Shown here piece by piece: positions 51,344-63,900 of a stretch of 64,000 bases of DNA. The stretch comes from Anastatus disparis. Lineage: Eukaryota > Arthropoda > Insecta > Hymenoptera > Eupelmidae. Below the pieces are notes generated by a model. The model was not told the DNA's origin, ran no database searches, and saw only the letters and a program-made list of their open reading frames with translations. The stretch spans positions 4,960,001 to 5,024,000 of the forward strand of contig JAFFSR010000237.1 in NCBI GenBank assembly GCA_017163975.1, given 5' to 3'. How positions within the stretch are numbered: the stretch's first letter is position 1; the number at the start of each line of letters is the position of its first letter. The translations under genes were made by a program, and so were the position numbers.

Positions 51344-53133
51344 TGGACTTAAATTTTACCTATACAAACATGTATATATACGTATATGTAAGGGATTGTT
51401 TCTCTGATCCTACGAGCATACGTTTCACCATACTTATTCAGGAATATATCCTGTAATTTGTAACTGAATTTTGAAAAATAAATTTTCCAAAATTTTTGAA
51501 ATTGTGAAAAAAAATAATTTTTTTTTTTCATGTATACTTAACCTGACCTTTTTATTATATCAAGATAGATTCACGTTTTATTCAAATTTTCTAGTAGGAT
51601 AGAGTAATATGGTAAGGTACTTTATTTTTAGAGCGAATGCTCGCTCGCTTGCTCGCCGGCTAGCTCGCGCTATGTTTTTGCATAATTTATGTAAAGACCA
51701 GAGAAAATTCACATACTAATCCTGTTAATTAAAGAAGAAGTGCTCTCTATCTTTCTTTCTCTCTCTTTATCTTTTTTTTTTTACCTACATATTATATATA
51801 TAAGGCTTGGATTCAAAGCTATAAATGATAATGCAACGATAGAAAAGAAAAGCGAGAGGAAGAGATTTTCTCTCTGGAATAGAAATTCTGTTAGAATCGA
51901 GAGATATATTAGAATTTTTATTTTTATATCCGATGCGTTTTGATAACTGATGATATGCACATATATTTTAGATTCTTTTTTTTTCATATCAAAGGAAATT
52001 TATGCTTTTCTTTTTTTTTTCTTTTTTTATCCTCTTGTTTTAATGTACGCATATATTGAATGACGGAAATAAACGTTAAGATTGACATACAAATGTATCA
52101 TTTTTTTTTCTCTATTTTTTCTAGTATATTTCACGAAACTCTTACATGAATTTTCAAACAGGGCCGCACCCACCTGCCCATTTTATGTTTTTCTTTTTTT
52201 TTCTAAAGAGGTTTCAAGCAGAATGACTCTAGAAATGAATTTTTCCTCAAGCTTAATTTTTAATGATATTCCAGTCACTTTCATACTACATTTTCTTTTT
52301 CTTTTTTTCTCTCTTTTTTTTTTAATTTTTAAGACTTAAGTGAACATTTTTAACTGTATGTACGCAGGCTAACACTCGCTTCAACTTTCTCACTCAACAA
52401 AGTTGCAGGAAAAATTGTAGAAATGTTCTCTCTTCGTAAAGCGTACTTTCAAGAAACTATAAATTACAGTCAACTGAATTCAGATTCATTAAAAGAGGAT
52501 CTTTTCATTTTTTTTTTCTCTTCTCATTTTTTTTTTTTCATTTTTTATAATTACTAAGAAGTAGTAGAAAAGTTAACGAGTTTTTGCTGGTCAAATCATT
52601 TGAAGAATAAAAAGATTAATCATGATTAACCAGTTTAAGAATTTTTCTTAGCTAATTTTAAATTGTAAGAAATTTAATCAAATGTTTTGTGCTTGAGTTT
52701 ATAAATTAAGAGATTTGTAAAAACTCGAGTTATGTTTGCTGAAATAACCATTTAACAATGTAATTTTTGTAACAAAATAAATAAGTAAAAGATATAAGCT
52801 TACATTTTTCATGATCTCAATAATGAAAATTCAAAAATAACACTGTCAAAAAGATGAAATTAGCTTCCAATAGGTGCAATAATTTTTATGTAAATTAGCA
52901 TTAAATTTTGTTTATTAGCTTGAAATTCAATGTGAATCATCATTAATTTAACTAATGAAATTTAGTACATGTACTGAAGAAAAATAGGAAAGGTTATACA
53001 AAAATATGAACATAAAAAAATAACAATAATTTATTCTCTTACATAATGCGCATTATTAAAAATTTTTAATAAACTTAAAATTAATATATTTTAGAATTGG
53101 CCATTCTATAATAATAATGTTAGGTGATATGTC
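51344..53133. other. Convergent region between genes B and C
   Basis: Genes B (+) and C (-) end toward each other here. AATAAA at 51477-51482 is a candidate poly(A) signal for B. The rest is T-rich low complexity, with a small GC-richer patch at about 51,640-51,670 built on CTCG repeats. No coding exon is seen. Confidence 0.5.
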
Positions 53134-56100
53134 TCACTGGAGTATTCCAATCAACTCGAAAAGACCAATGGGACATTGAGTCTGATAGTCATCGCAAGTA
53201 CCATTGCGGCCCTTTAACTCAGCTTCGACAATTCCATTTGGCAATTCATCCTCCATTCTTGAACTTGATGGTCTACAGATAATTAAGTACCGTGCATGAA
53301 AAAAAAAATTTTTATTTTTATTATCATTTGTGATCATCAAATACACGCATAGACATATTAATTTATTAATATACAAGAAAAATAATTCAAACAAAAATAT
53401 TTTATTTAAGTGATGTAATAAAATATATGATTCTTATATAGTTATAAATTCTATAGTTTGCTGAATTTTTTATTTTTATTCCAAAATTTTTTGAAATCTC
53501 TTTGTCATACTTTTTATTAATTAATGTGGGAGGTTATAATATAGAGATATTTAAAAAATTTTTGAATCTAGAATAAAAAATTTGGAAAATTTCAATGTTG
53601 TTTTACGTTTTCTTAATTAAAAATGTAATGATTTTCATTATTAAATAATTAAAAAATGCAAATACTAATGTTTTCCATAATTTAAATCTTTATTTCCACA
53701 ATTTAAACTTTTTGAAATATGCGTAATGAAGCTATACGTATACCGTAACTGAAAAGCTAGGTAAGATATTTTTGCTAGAAAATTTTTCTTTCCCGGATTC
53801 ATATGAAAAACTAGCGCGACAATGCATCTTTAAACAAATGGTAGAAAGGCTTATTATATACGTTCTTTTTATTTATGAGGGCTTGGTTTGTCTATATAGG
53901 CAAACATGAATTTTTACTTCCTATAAATTTAACCATGGAAAATGATTCTAAGGTATAATGTGAAAATGAAATTTTTGTAATTAATTTGTTTTATGGAGGA
54001 ATCATTGATTGATTTAATTTTCTTAAATTACGAGGGTAAAACAAATTGAATTTGTGAGTTGATTACTATTTGCATAGGAAATTAGATTTATTTATGTGGA
54101 AGGGCTGTACTAATAGTAGTTTGTCTAGTTACACTTAGATGTTTTATCCTTTTAATTTTTTATTAAATCAAATTGAAAATTTTGAAATGGATTTTTTTGA
54201 AGAACCGTTGAAAAAAGCCCCAAAATAATTTATAAGCAATTCTTTTCCTATAAAAAATTATAAAAATTGATTATTTAGTTTTCAAAAAGCTTTATACAGT
54301 GTGGTAATTTTTTTTCTCATCGTGAAAAAATTCTTGTATATATTTAGTGATGAAATACTAAAATTTATTGTAATAGTTTTTATCATTATTAACTTTTTCA
54401 ATCATTACTGATTGGTAAAATATTTTTTTTAAGCTCAAAAAATAAAGAAATAACAATTTTTATAGCTTTTAAAATTTTATACTAGAGGTCGTCAATGGCT
54501 CAGTCGGTAGAGCGATGGATTCATAATCTCGAGGGATCGAGTTCGAATCCCGCCCTCGCGGCCGATTGACACAAGCATCACTGTACACGATACATATGCT
54601 TTGTTCGCAAACACACTGAAACGATCTCCGCCGCTAATTAGCATCGTAATGATAGCAAATATAGAGCGACGTTAAATTAATAAAAAAAAAGTAATTTAAG
54701 GGATTAATAATTAATGTCAAATTTCACAATTATTGTCAAATATTTACATCGAAAATGATTATATTTAATATAAAAAGTGAAACAAGCACACGTACTTTTA
54801 TTTTAAATTTATTAATTATCTCCATAATTTAATAATAAAAATAAACAAATATCCTTGTCAAGATGATTATTTTTTTCATACTACATTCTACATGCGATAA
54901 TTTTTCGAGCATTCCTCTCTAATATCACGATAAAGTCATTTATTTATCTTCTTATTTTTATGTATACACTCTATAAAATTGTAGCGCGTACAGCATGCGT
55001 CGAATAGCCGCAAGAAAAATCTCAGCCAGATGTTATGAGGATAATAAGAAAGGATGAATAAAAAGAATCTAAAAATGAAATTTTCTTCTTTTATCAAAAA
55101 ATTTTAGATTTTTTTTATTTGCTTCTACGTAAACGCAACTCTATCATTTTTCCATTTCAACAACGAGTGCTTGTATAAGATCAGCAATTTTCAAAGTACG
55201 CTCATTAACTCTCGCTCTATTCCACTTAAACTCATTTAATTTTTTTCTTACTTTCATTCTAGGATAAGTCATTAAAACTTTGGTTTGGTATTTAATAATT
55301 TTAATGAATCTATTGTTGGCACATAAACAATTTAGCTAATGGAAATATATTGATCCAATACTAGCACATCCAATGACGATTTTAATTTATTTGAAATATT
55401 GAAAATTTTCATAAGGTTGTGACGGAAAAACAATATTCTCCTTTTTTCTCTTCCTTTTACGACGTTTGTTAGAAGAATCAAACGTTCATCGTAATCACAA
55501 TGTAAATGAGAATTTAAAATCATTAGATAGCTTATCAGTTGCCTTTGAAGAGGGAAGTTTGATTACTGCGGAAAAGTCGGCTTATTAAACAAATTTAAAT
55601 TATCATCGAATTGGCCTCGTGTGCTCGGATCAATAACATTCTCATCTACGGAAGCTGAATATTTAAACTTTAATGAGCTTTAAAATCCAATTTTATTGTC
55701 AAATTATAAGAATATTATGGATGTATTAATAATATCCTTAAATAACTTGATCAATACGCGAATCGAAGTGCACAGATTAGTATTAATTAATAATTCAGAA
55801 AAAGATAACTCAAGCACGAGCTTATAAGTTCAATTTCTGATTGGTTATTTTCGCGTAACTAATTAATTATCGTCTTAAGTTATCGACGAGATTCTTATTT
55901 ACTTTAGAGCATCCATCAAGCTTATTTCAGGAAAACAACGTCGAAACATTATGATAATACGTTTTTCTTCTTTCAATTCGACGAAATCAATCATTTATAA
56001 GTACTTAAATTTCAGAAGCATCGGAGATTAGGTTACACAATATCACGTATAATCGAATATTTCAACAATCCTTCCTGATTGGCCGATCTTTAATTGAAAA

Positions 56101-58436
56101 GCTCGCTATAAATATAGGTATATATCTACACATATATACGTATATAAAGCTATCTCAGTTTTGTATAATTGACAAATTGATATAAGGACTTACGTGAAGA
56201 CAACGTGAAAGACATCGCCTAGTATACCGTTATGTTGAAGCGGATATTCGAATGCATCGCAAATCGATCGTAGAAGGCAGCCGTGTCCTGGGAATCCAGC
56301 GCTTTAAATGAGAATCAGACGTACATACATATATATAGAAACCTTTAAACGGATATTCAAATCGTCAGGTTTGTTAGATATCGTTATAATAGACATCTTC
56401 TTCTGTCTTTGGTAATGGTATTATCGAATGGATTTTTATCGTTTGGAATGAGTTGTTAAATGAATATTTTTTTTTTAATATTTGATGTTTTGAAAAAGAA
56501 TTATTGATATTTTGAGAAAAAGAAAATGTGTGTATTGTGTTTTTATTGATTTGATATTCAATGAAGATTTTAAATTTATTAGTTGACTAATTTAAATTCA
56601 ATCAAATAAATTAGTTTAGGAGTTTAACTAAAATTCCTTAATGTAAGCAGGAAGAGATATTTATAAATTTTTGTTTTATTATTTAAATATTAGATTATTG
56701 ATTTAAATTTTTATTTTATTCTGTATTTTTTATTTTCTTTACTTTTATAAATATTTGAAATTTTATCACGATAAAAAAGTTACATTACTAATCAATTTTT
56801 AATAAACTTTTATTTTTTAAACAAACTCGCTGACCTAAAAATATTAAAATTATAAATTATTACCAATAGTTAAAACTCAATCTAAATATTTGATAAACAA
56901 GTTAACTTAACGATTAAAAATGAATAATGTAAAAGTTAAAAAGTGATATAAATATTGAAGTTTTCTTAAAAAAAAAAATTTTTCCTTTTTTTTTCATTAT
57001 TATTATTTCTCGGTCGTTCTTTATTCAAAAACTAATTATAATAGTATTCTGATATTGGCATAAAACCTTCGAACACGGAAAGAGTTTACTTTAAAATCTT
57101 AACAACTTTTTAATGAAGTACTACCATCACTCTCCCCCCTCGCCCACTTCTTTTCCATAACCCCCCTCGTCCTGCCATTCCAAAGTCTTTCGAGTCTTTG
57201 CCTTATATAAAAGAGTGTTTGGCGTTTGAAAAGTTCATCAATGCACTTGAAGTTCTTTTAGAAGAGTTTCATTGTTTTAACGAAAAAAAAAATTGTTTTT
57301 TTTTTTAAACTTTTTTTCTTATTAAAAGATAAGTAAATGATTTTTAACGACTTTGATTTTCTTTACAATGGATGTTTAATCAATTTTTGAGAATGGAATA
57401 GTTTTTTAATTGAAAAAATTTTTTAATTAAGAATATGTTGGGATTGAAATTGGCGAGTTTTACGATTTATCACGTTCCATATGTTACTTTTCTAAAGTTT
57501 AATTTTTTTACCATAATATTTGAATTCTTTTATAGAAACTTTTATATTTTTCAAATAGTTATTTTCAATGTTTATTATATTAGTTTGTGTGTACATATAT
57601 TAAAATTTCAATTTCAAAAGTTAAGATTTGACGTTTTTTTTTATAAATACATTTTTTGCACTTGATTTTACAAAGATCCGTTAAAAAAATATGATAAAAT
57701 ATGTCATTGATATAAATTATATAACAAAAATAAAAAAAAATAAAAAAATATCTTGTATTAACGACATAAAAAAATAAGATGATTACACATATAAAACCCT
57801 TTTTTCTTCAAAACCGGAGATATAAAGCTCACTAATACTAACGAACAAAGTTATTACTATTAGAAAAAAGCTTGCTCGCGCGTAAGAATTCAACGAGCCG
57901 TGTAACTTAAGATAAGAAGAAAATTTAAAGTAGATTTCTTATACATCCCAAAAAAAAAGAAAACAAACAAAAGAAAGCAAAAAGAGTAAGCCAAAGAATA
58001 AACAAAAATTCTCATTACCTTTCGAATTGGTTTTGAATAATGGCATAAATTGTCGAGCGGTCAATGCTCCTTTTTTGTCGTCCAACAACGTCACCGGTAA
58101 ACGACGTTGCATTAACTGGTAATCCATAGCTCGCCTCAAAGAAATATGATAACGATACCGAGTTCGCTGGATCCTCAAGTGGCACAGCCAGTGCAAAGAA
58201 TATCTATATAATACACAAATGCTTTATATGTATACACATATATAGGTACATTTCTATATGGATTTTCTCGTATTTGTTCAATATATATAGAATATATAGA
58301 GTAACGTACTTACGCCCATGTTACTGCTAGACGGGAAGGATAGCGAGCGGATCGGTCGATGTAGAATGCTTGCCATCTTGGAATTTGGATTCTCAGCGTC
58401 GACTTGGGAAAGTAGTAGAATTATTGCTGACAGCAT
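53134..58436 (-). CDS. DM4/DM12 family secreted protein C
   Basis: Exons 58436-58314, 58203-58019, 56301-56194 and 53272-53134 give 184 residues with intron phases 0, 2, 2. The N-terminus MLSAIILLLSQVDA is a clear signal peptide. An in-frame ATG at 58463 would add nine residues, but the chosen start gives exactly 41 codons in exon 1, as in gene A, and a possible acceptor (TTGTAG) lies between the two. SLSFPSSSNMG and IFFALAVPLEDP match A and B. RQKR at residues 83-86, just before SIDR, fits a furin-type cleavage site. The DM4/DM12 core has AGFPGHGCLLRSICD (C111, C117), and C165-x6-C172 lies in the last exon. The last intron is 2.9 kb and contains a SINE on the opposite strand. Function unknown. 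Confidence 0.91.
54485..54691 (+). mobile_element. tRNA-derived SINE, full-length
   Basis: Head AATGGCTCAGTCGGTAGAGC (box A) and GAGTTCGAATCCCGC (box B); the anticodon loop reads TTCATAA. Body with ACAAGCATCACTGTACACG and CGCTAATTAGCATCGTAATG, then an A-rich tail. It lies in the last intron of gene C, antisense to it. It is the best plus-strand copy for building a family consensus. Confidence 0.9.
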
Positions 58437-59193
58437 CTGTCTACAAGTATAACGAGATTTCACGTTTTATTTTTTTTTTATCCTTTTTTTTTGTTCTTTT
58501 TTTTATGTTTCACCCAGAGACTAAAAAAAAGGGTCTTATTGAAGAATTTTTTTTTACTAGTTTTTTTTTTAGAAAAGCATCAGATAAATGTTTTGATTAA
58601 CAAAGCTTTTGTATGGAGTACGTTAGGTATAATCGAAATTAAAATCTTGATATGATCTGGTTAAATAACTTTTGTCTTGTTAACTTATCGTTCTTTTTTT
58701 TTCGTTGAAAGGATTTTTTTTTATGAAAAATTCGATAAGGCCCTGTTTTGTCAAGGGTTAATAAACTTTCAAAGATTAATGGTTGCAAACTAATAAATTT
58801 GATAAAAAATATTACATCGTAAAACGTCATAAAATTTGTAATGAAAAATTGTACTTAAAAATAAAAAAATAAGAAATGAAATTTAATTGCACATATATAC
58901 CGAAAAGTTGAAAAATTAAAGAAATACATTCTATAAACGTTGATCGCACCTTCCATTAAACTTGTTAACCTGTGAATAGCACGAAAACTGTAAAAGTAAG
59001 TCTTGCGTGATCGTACATCTGTATTAAGTTTCCTAGCATCAAGGTGTTAAAAGTTCCGTTGTGTATACTATCCGTGAAGTTGAAAAAATAAAGAAGAAAC
59101 ATACTTAAAAGATGTTGTAACTTTTTTTTTTTTATCACGTTCAACTTGCACTCGGGGAATTATTTTTTTTTTTTCCTTCTTCAAACTGTTGAA
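58437..59193. promoter_or_regulatory. Divergent promoter region of genes C and D
   Basis: Only about 0.76 kb separates the start codons of C (-) and D (+), so both promoters and leaders must fit here unless further upstream exons exist. The sequence is A/T-rich with T-runs at 58,470-58,570. No convincing TATA box with a start at the right distance was found for either gene. Confidence 0.55.
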
Positions 59194-60950
59194 ATGAAGT
59201 GTCATATAATTCTTTACGTTTTTTTAGCTTTAGAGATGTGCAATTGTGATTTGAAAAAAGTTTTACGGCGCCATAGGTCATTGGTGTATCCAGATCCGCG
59301 CGGTAGTGAAACTAAAGTTCAGGTATATAGGAATTGAAATTTTTATAGATTAATTGAAATTCAAAAAAAAGTGAAAGGAAGTTGTAAAGATTGACTTTTA
59401 TTTAAATACATAAAACTCGAGGATATTGTAAATTTAAAGTCGTTTAATAGTACTTTTTTAAATAATCACGAAAGGTTTATGGGTATATCTTGGAGTATAA
59501 AATTTTTAATGATTATTTAAATTTCTAAGTTATTTTTATAATTAAAGGGTACATGAATATTATGCTTGATATAAATATATAAATAAAGTGTTTTTCTGTA
59601 AATGAAAAATAAGTTATTTAAAAAGATGATGAAAGTTTAATTTTTTGTAATTTTATCAAATCTAATTTGTATTTCAAACTAATTAAGTTTTAAAATATTG
59701 AAATGTTTCACTTTTTTTGGTAATAATGTTTTTACAAAAAGATTGTTATTCAAATGAATTATATAATGATTTGAAGCTAAGCCAGTTTCTAGCTAAATAT
59801 TAGCTAATTTTTAAAATTATGCTATTATTTTCCATATATTTTTAGAATTACATATATAAATAAATGAATGATTGAGAAAAAATTTTAATATACGTATAAT
59901 TTTTTATTTACCTTAAAATAATTAAAAAAAAATAAAAACTAGAGATTGTAAAAAAGACTCCACTTTTCATTGGTTTATTGTAAATTAAGATACATGTTTC
60001 TATCGATCACTGCGAGCTTTTTTCTTATGAAATTGCTTTATTTTAATTGACATATGCTGTTGATGTTTCAGAAATATGTAACTTCTCTTTTCAGGACAGA
60101 TATGAAATAAGCATTGAAAATTTTTTAAAATATATCGATAATAGTGATCGATAGAAACATACATCCTAATTAAAAACCAAAAAAAATTAATTAATAAAAC
60201 TGTTATATTAGTAATGGAGCTGTTTATTTATGAACTATAATAAAAAAATTTAACAACTTATTTTTCACTATTAAATAAATATTTCAGGTACTATTTGGTC
60301 TTGGTTTACCAATGGAAAGTGAAATGCCAATGACATTAGGTTACGTTTTAAAATGTAACTACAATTTACCTTACAACTCCAGCACGTACACATCACCAAG
60401 TCACATTTCAACTTTAACCGAGTCAACATCTCAACAAGAAAAACAGCTCTCTAGAGGTATCAAAAAATATATATATAAAAATAGGAAAAAAATATATATA
60501 TATCTTGTTACTTTATAAATTTATACATAACATATGTCCCCAAGTCCAATAAAATATTACTTTTATATTTATTTTTGTATTTTTTTGAAAAATAAAAAAA
60601 AAATAAGTTCACACATTTCTATATATTTTTTCTTCTTCCATATATGCACGCATATAGTATCAAGATGGAATTTGTATAGAATACTGGAAAGTCTAGTATC
60701 AAGAAGCTGTCTGTTACGTGTAGTTTGCGAGGTCGCCGAGTTACCATTTTCCCAAGTGCACGGAAATCTCATGGGACAACTTCTTCAGACATTGCTACAG
60801 CCTTCAACGACTACAGAAGAATACGATATTTATAAAGATCGTGAATATCATGCCGCTGAACATGCCGGACGTTATGGTGACTGTACACGTTTTAATACCG
60901 ACTGCTCTTATAGTCCATTAGAATACTTTACTAAAATAATAAATTTTTAG
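59194..60950 (+). CDS. DM4/DM12 family secreted protein D (diverged)
   Basis: Three coding exons, 59194-59322, 60288-60456 and 60658-60950, give 196 residues with phases 0 and 1. MKCHIILYVFLALEMCNC is a signal peptide, followed by a basic RRHRSLVYPDPRGS, which parallels RSLSFP of the others. VLFGLGLPMESEMPMTLGYV replaces IFFALAVP; CNYNLPYN corresponds to EANYGLP. A Ser/Thr-rich linker (about 68-95) stands where the others have RSIDR. The core is SRSCLLRVVCEVAELPF (C117, C123), then LLQPSTTTEE and C175-x6-C182. Unlike A-C, the core and C-terminus are in one exon: the intron before PS is absent. Intron 1 contains a hairpin-type inverted repeat. It is the most distant paralogue in the cluster; function unknown. 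Confidence 0.88.
59970..60180. mobile_element. Inverted-repeat element in intron 1 of gene D
   Basis: ATGTTTCTATCGATCACT (59994-60011) and its exact reverse complement (60143-60160) are 131 bp apart. Outward of this 18-bp core the match continues with a few mismatches and a small gap (AATTAAGATAC against AATTAGGATGT, then TTGGTTT), giving arms of about 38-42 bp. The layout fits a small MITE or a decayed foldback element; a long-hairpin RNA precursor is less likely. No target duplication could be assigned. Confidence 0.55.
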
Positions 60951-63900
60951 ATGGGAAATATAGAATTTTGGATTATTTTTTTTTTCTTCATCATTGACCT
61001 GATTTTTAAAGAAGTGACCTTTTTGGGATCGATAAGATTCTTTTTAATTAAATTTTATTTTCTTTTGGAATTAGCTACTTTCTTTACTTTAGGGATTGTA
61101 AAGGCTCTTTGATATGCTTTAATAATACGGATTTCGGATGATTAAGATAATTTTTCATTTTATTTGAATAACGAATTATGATTTTATTTTTTTAATGGAA
61201 TAAATTATAATTTTAAAATGTTGATTTTATACTCATTAATTTTAAAGTCGTTTAAATTTTTGAAACTCGACCTCTGTAATTATATTAAAAAATTTAAAGT
61301 TCTTCCAATTTTTCGAATTCGTACTCATTTAAAATAATTTGATCTCAAAAATTATATCGTAAAATATACGTGTCATTTATAAAAATTTTCATAAAGTAGT
61401 ATATGCAAACCTTTAAATGATTTCTTGTAAACTAAATGATTATTTTGGAACACTATGTTATAAAAATTAAATTATTTTAAAAAATGTTGAGTCTAGAAAT
61501 AATCCAATACGAAATCAATGAACGTAATGCGTATTCCATTAAATAAAAGACATTTATTTAAAACCGAAAGCTTATATACCATTTTCTCTTTCGCCTAACG
61601 ACATGTACGCATCATTGAATCTCTTTTCATAGTCAAGTACGTAGCTTATATACCGAAAAGTTGCTTGGAAAATAATGAATTTAAATTGAAAAGCCATACC
61701 GAAGATCTATAACTCTCTATATTCTTTCTTTAGCAAACTTAACAGAAAAGAAAAGAAAAAAAAGAGAGTAAAAGTTAAAAAGCCCATGAAGAAAAATTTT
61801 CGCTTCTCTCGAAGATTTCATCTCTCAACAAAAGTGCATCCCAGATTTTTTTACTCTCTCTCTTTCTCTTCTCTTACTTTTATTTATAATTTTTTTTTTT
61901 GTTATTTTCTCTTGTACAAGCATTACACGAAGGGTATATATACACGAAGCGCGTATCAAGAAGAAGTCACGCAAGGCAACTATTTCCGAGTTGAGTTTGC
62001 CTATCTTGTTAAAGTTGTCGTGCAATTTTAAGAATTTCTATCCACTTTTTCTTCTTTCCTCTTCTCTGTTTTTTTCTTTCTCTCTTTCTCTCTATCTCCT
62101 TCTTTCTACAAAATCGATTCCATGTAAGGGTGCTGTGCCGCGCGGGAATTATATGCGTAACGTTTTATCAAACTCACTCTCTCGCTCTCTGGCTCTTCTT
62201 TATTTTTGTTTCGAGAATCGATATAAGGAGGCATGAAAACTTTAAAAATGTTGCATACTTAGAAAGACGAACGAGCCTTCAAAGTCTTTAAATTCAATCG
62301 ACTTATCCTCATCCTTTATTTTACTCTTCTTCTTCTTTTTTCTTTCTCTACTGGTTGCTTTATTTCTTTCTGCTTTACATTTTTATGTACAAAAATATTC
62401 CAGTTTTCTTTTTTATACTCACTCGTCATTAAATTTACGTTGATTTATATTTTATGCCTATAAAAAAAAGTGGGAGAGCCTTTTGCCGCTTCTTTTTCTG
62501 CCATTAAAAGATGATCGATTAAAGAGAATACGGAAAAGATTTATAAGGAAAAGATAATTTATACGAGTATTATATGCATTAATTTACAAAAGAAATAAAG
62601 GTTTAAAATGTTATAGTCAAGTATCATAATAATCATCGGTATACATTATTTTTTAAACAATAGTATAAGCCTATATGATCCTGACCATAAAATGGTCATA
62701 ATAAAAGGAAAAAAAAGAAGAAAGAATAGGAAGATAATAAATATGATTTAATCCAGAAAATAAAAGTTATATTTTAACCATAACTTACGTAACATCAAGC
62801 CTATATATATCGAAGGATTAAGAATTAGAAAAAGACACGAGGCACCTTTTTTTTGTTCCTTTCTTTTCTGTTTTTTTTTTTATCTTTTTTTTTCGTCGGT
62901 CAAGGTAACAAGCGGCGACGACGTTATACAAAGCCGAAAGCCACATTTTGCGGTTTACCATCTGGCCTCGATTCACATCGTGAAATGCACTTAATTCCCT
63001 TTTGTTGATCCTTATCCTATCAATGTGTGGCAATTCGACAATCGAATTTTCGAGGGAAAGCCGTATAGTACGTTTACGCTTGACTTGTTTCTATTGTTAC
63101 CTTGCGTTTAGTTAATTGAGATAAAAAATTTATTATTTTGTATTGTCAAAAATGGATATTATTGTGAATATTAACACTTTGCATGTTAAAGTTATTATAA
63201 TTGTATTGATTGTTAGATGGATTGCGACTATGAAGAAAAATTACGGTAATTTATCGTAAAGTTTCTCGGAAATGTAATAATATTCCCTATATTTCTTAAA
63301 AATATATTTGTGTTTCCTATATGTCCAATAAATTTTACATTAAGTCAAAGTAATTTTTCCCGTAGTTGCAATCTATTCAACAATTAGTGTAGAAATTTCT
63401 AATAAAATAAAAGGTTTTTCTAAGTCGAATTTCATTTGAAAATCAATTAAATTGCTAATTCAAACGTATTCGACATGAAAATAAAAATTTATAACATTTC
63501 GATGAAACGTTAAAATTTCGAGATAACCGAATAACTAAAATTCTCGTTCGCAGTATTCTTATGCTGATCACGTTAAAAGTTTGAAACTTCAAAATTCAAT
63601 CTCACGAATCTCAAATGTGAGAATCAAGTTTACAAATTTCATTGTCGTATCAAGTGTACTCAAATTAATTTCGAAAAAAATAAAATTACCATTTCTGTCG
63701 TACTTCTATTTTCAGTGGAAATCGCTTTTCAAAAAAATTCGTTCTATCCAAATTATATATCTAAAGCAAAGAAAGTAAAAGTTATTTTTCGCATATTTTA
63801 TAATTGAAAATATAATATATGAAAATATTATATTTTTAGGAAAGTTTGCAATAAATTACGGTAATTTTCCTTTATATTGAAAATATTTCTAACTGACAAT

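Noticed and set aside
4316..54691. tRNA-like sequences with box A and box B in four places taken as tRNA genes
   Set aside because: Each is followed by the same unrelated body and an A-rich tail, the anticodon loops vary and stems are imperfect. They are SINE heads.
62818..63033. 71-codon minus-strand frame with fairly normal codon use
   Set aside because: It matches no family I know, ends in Lys encoded by an A-run, and has no supported splice partner. It may be worth a database search but cannot be called a gene.
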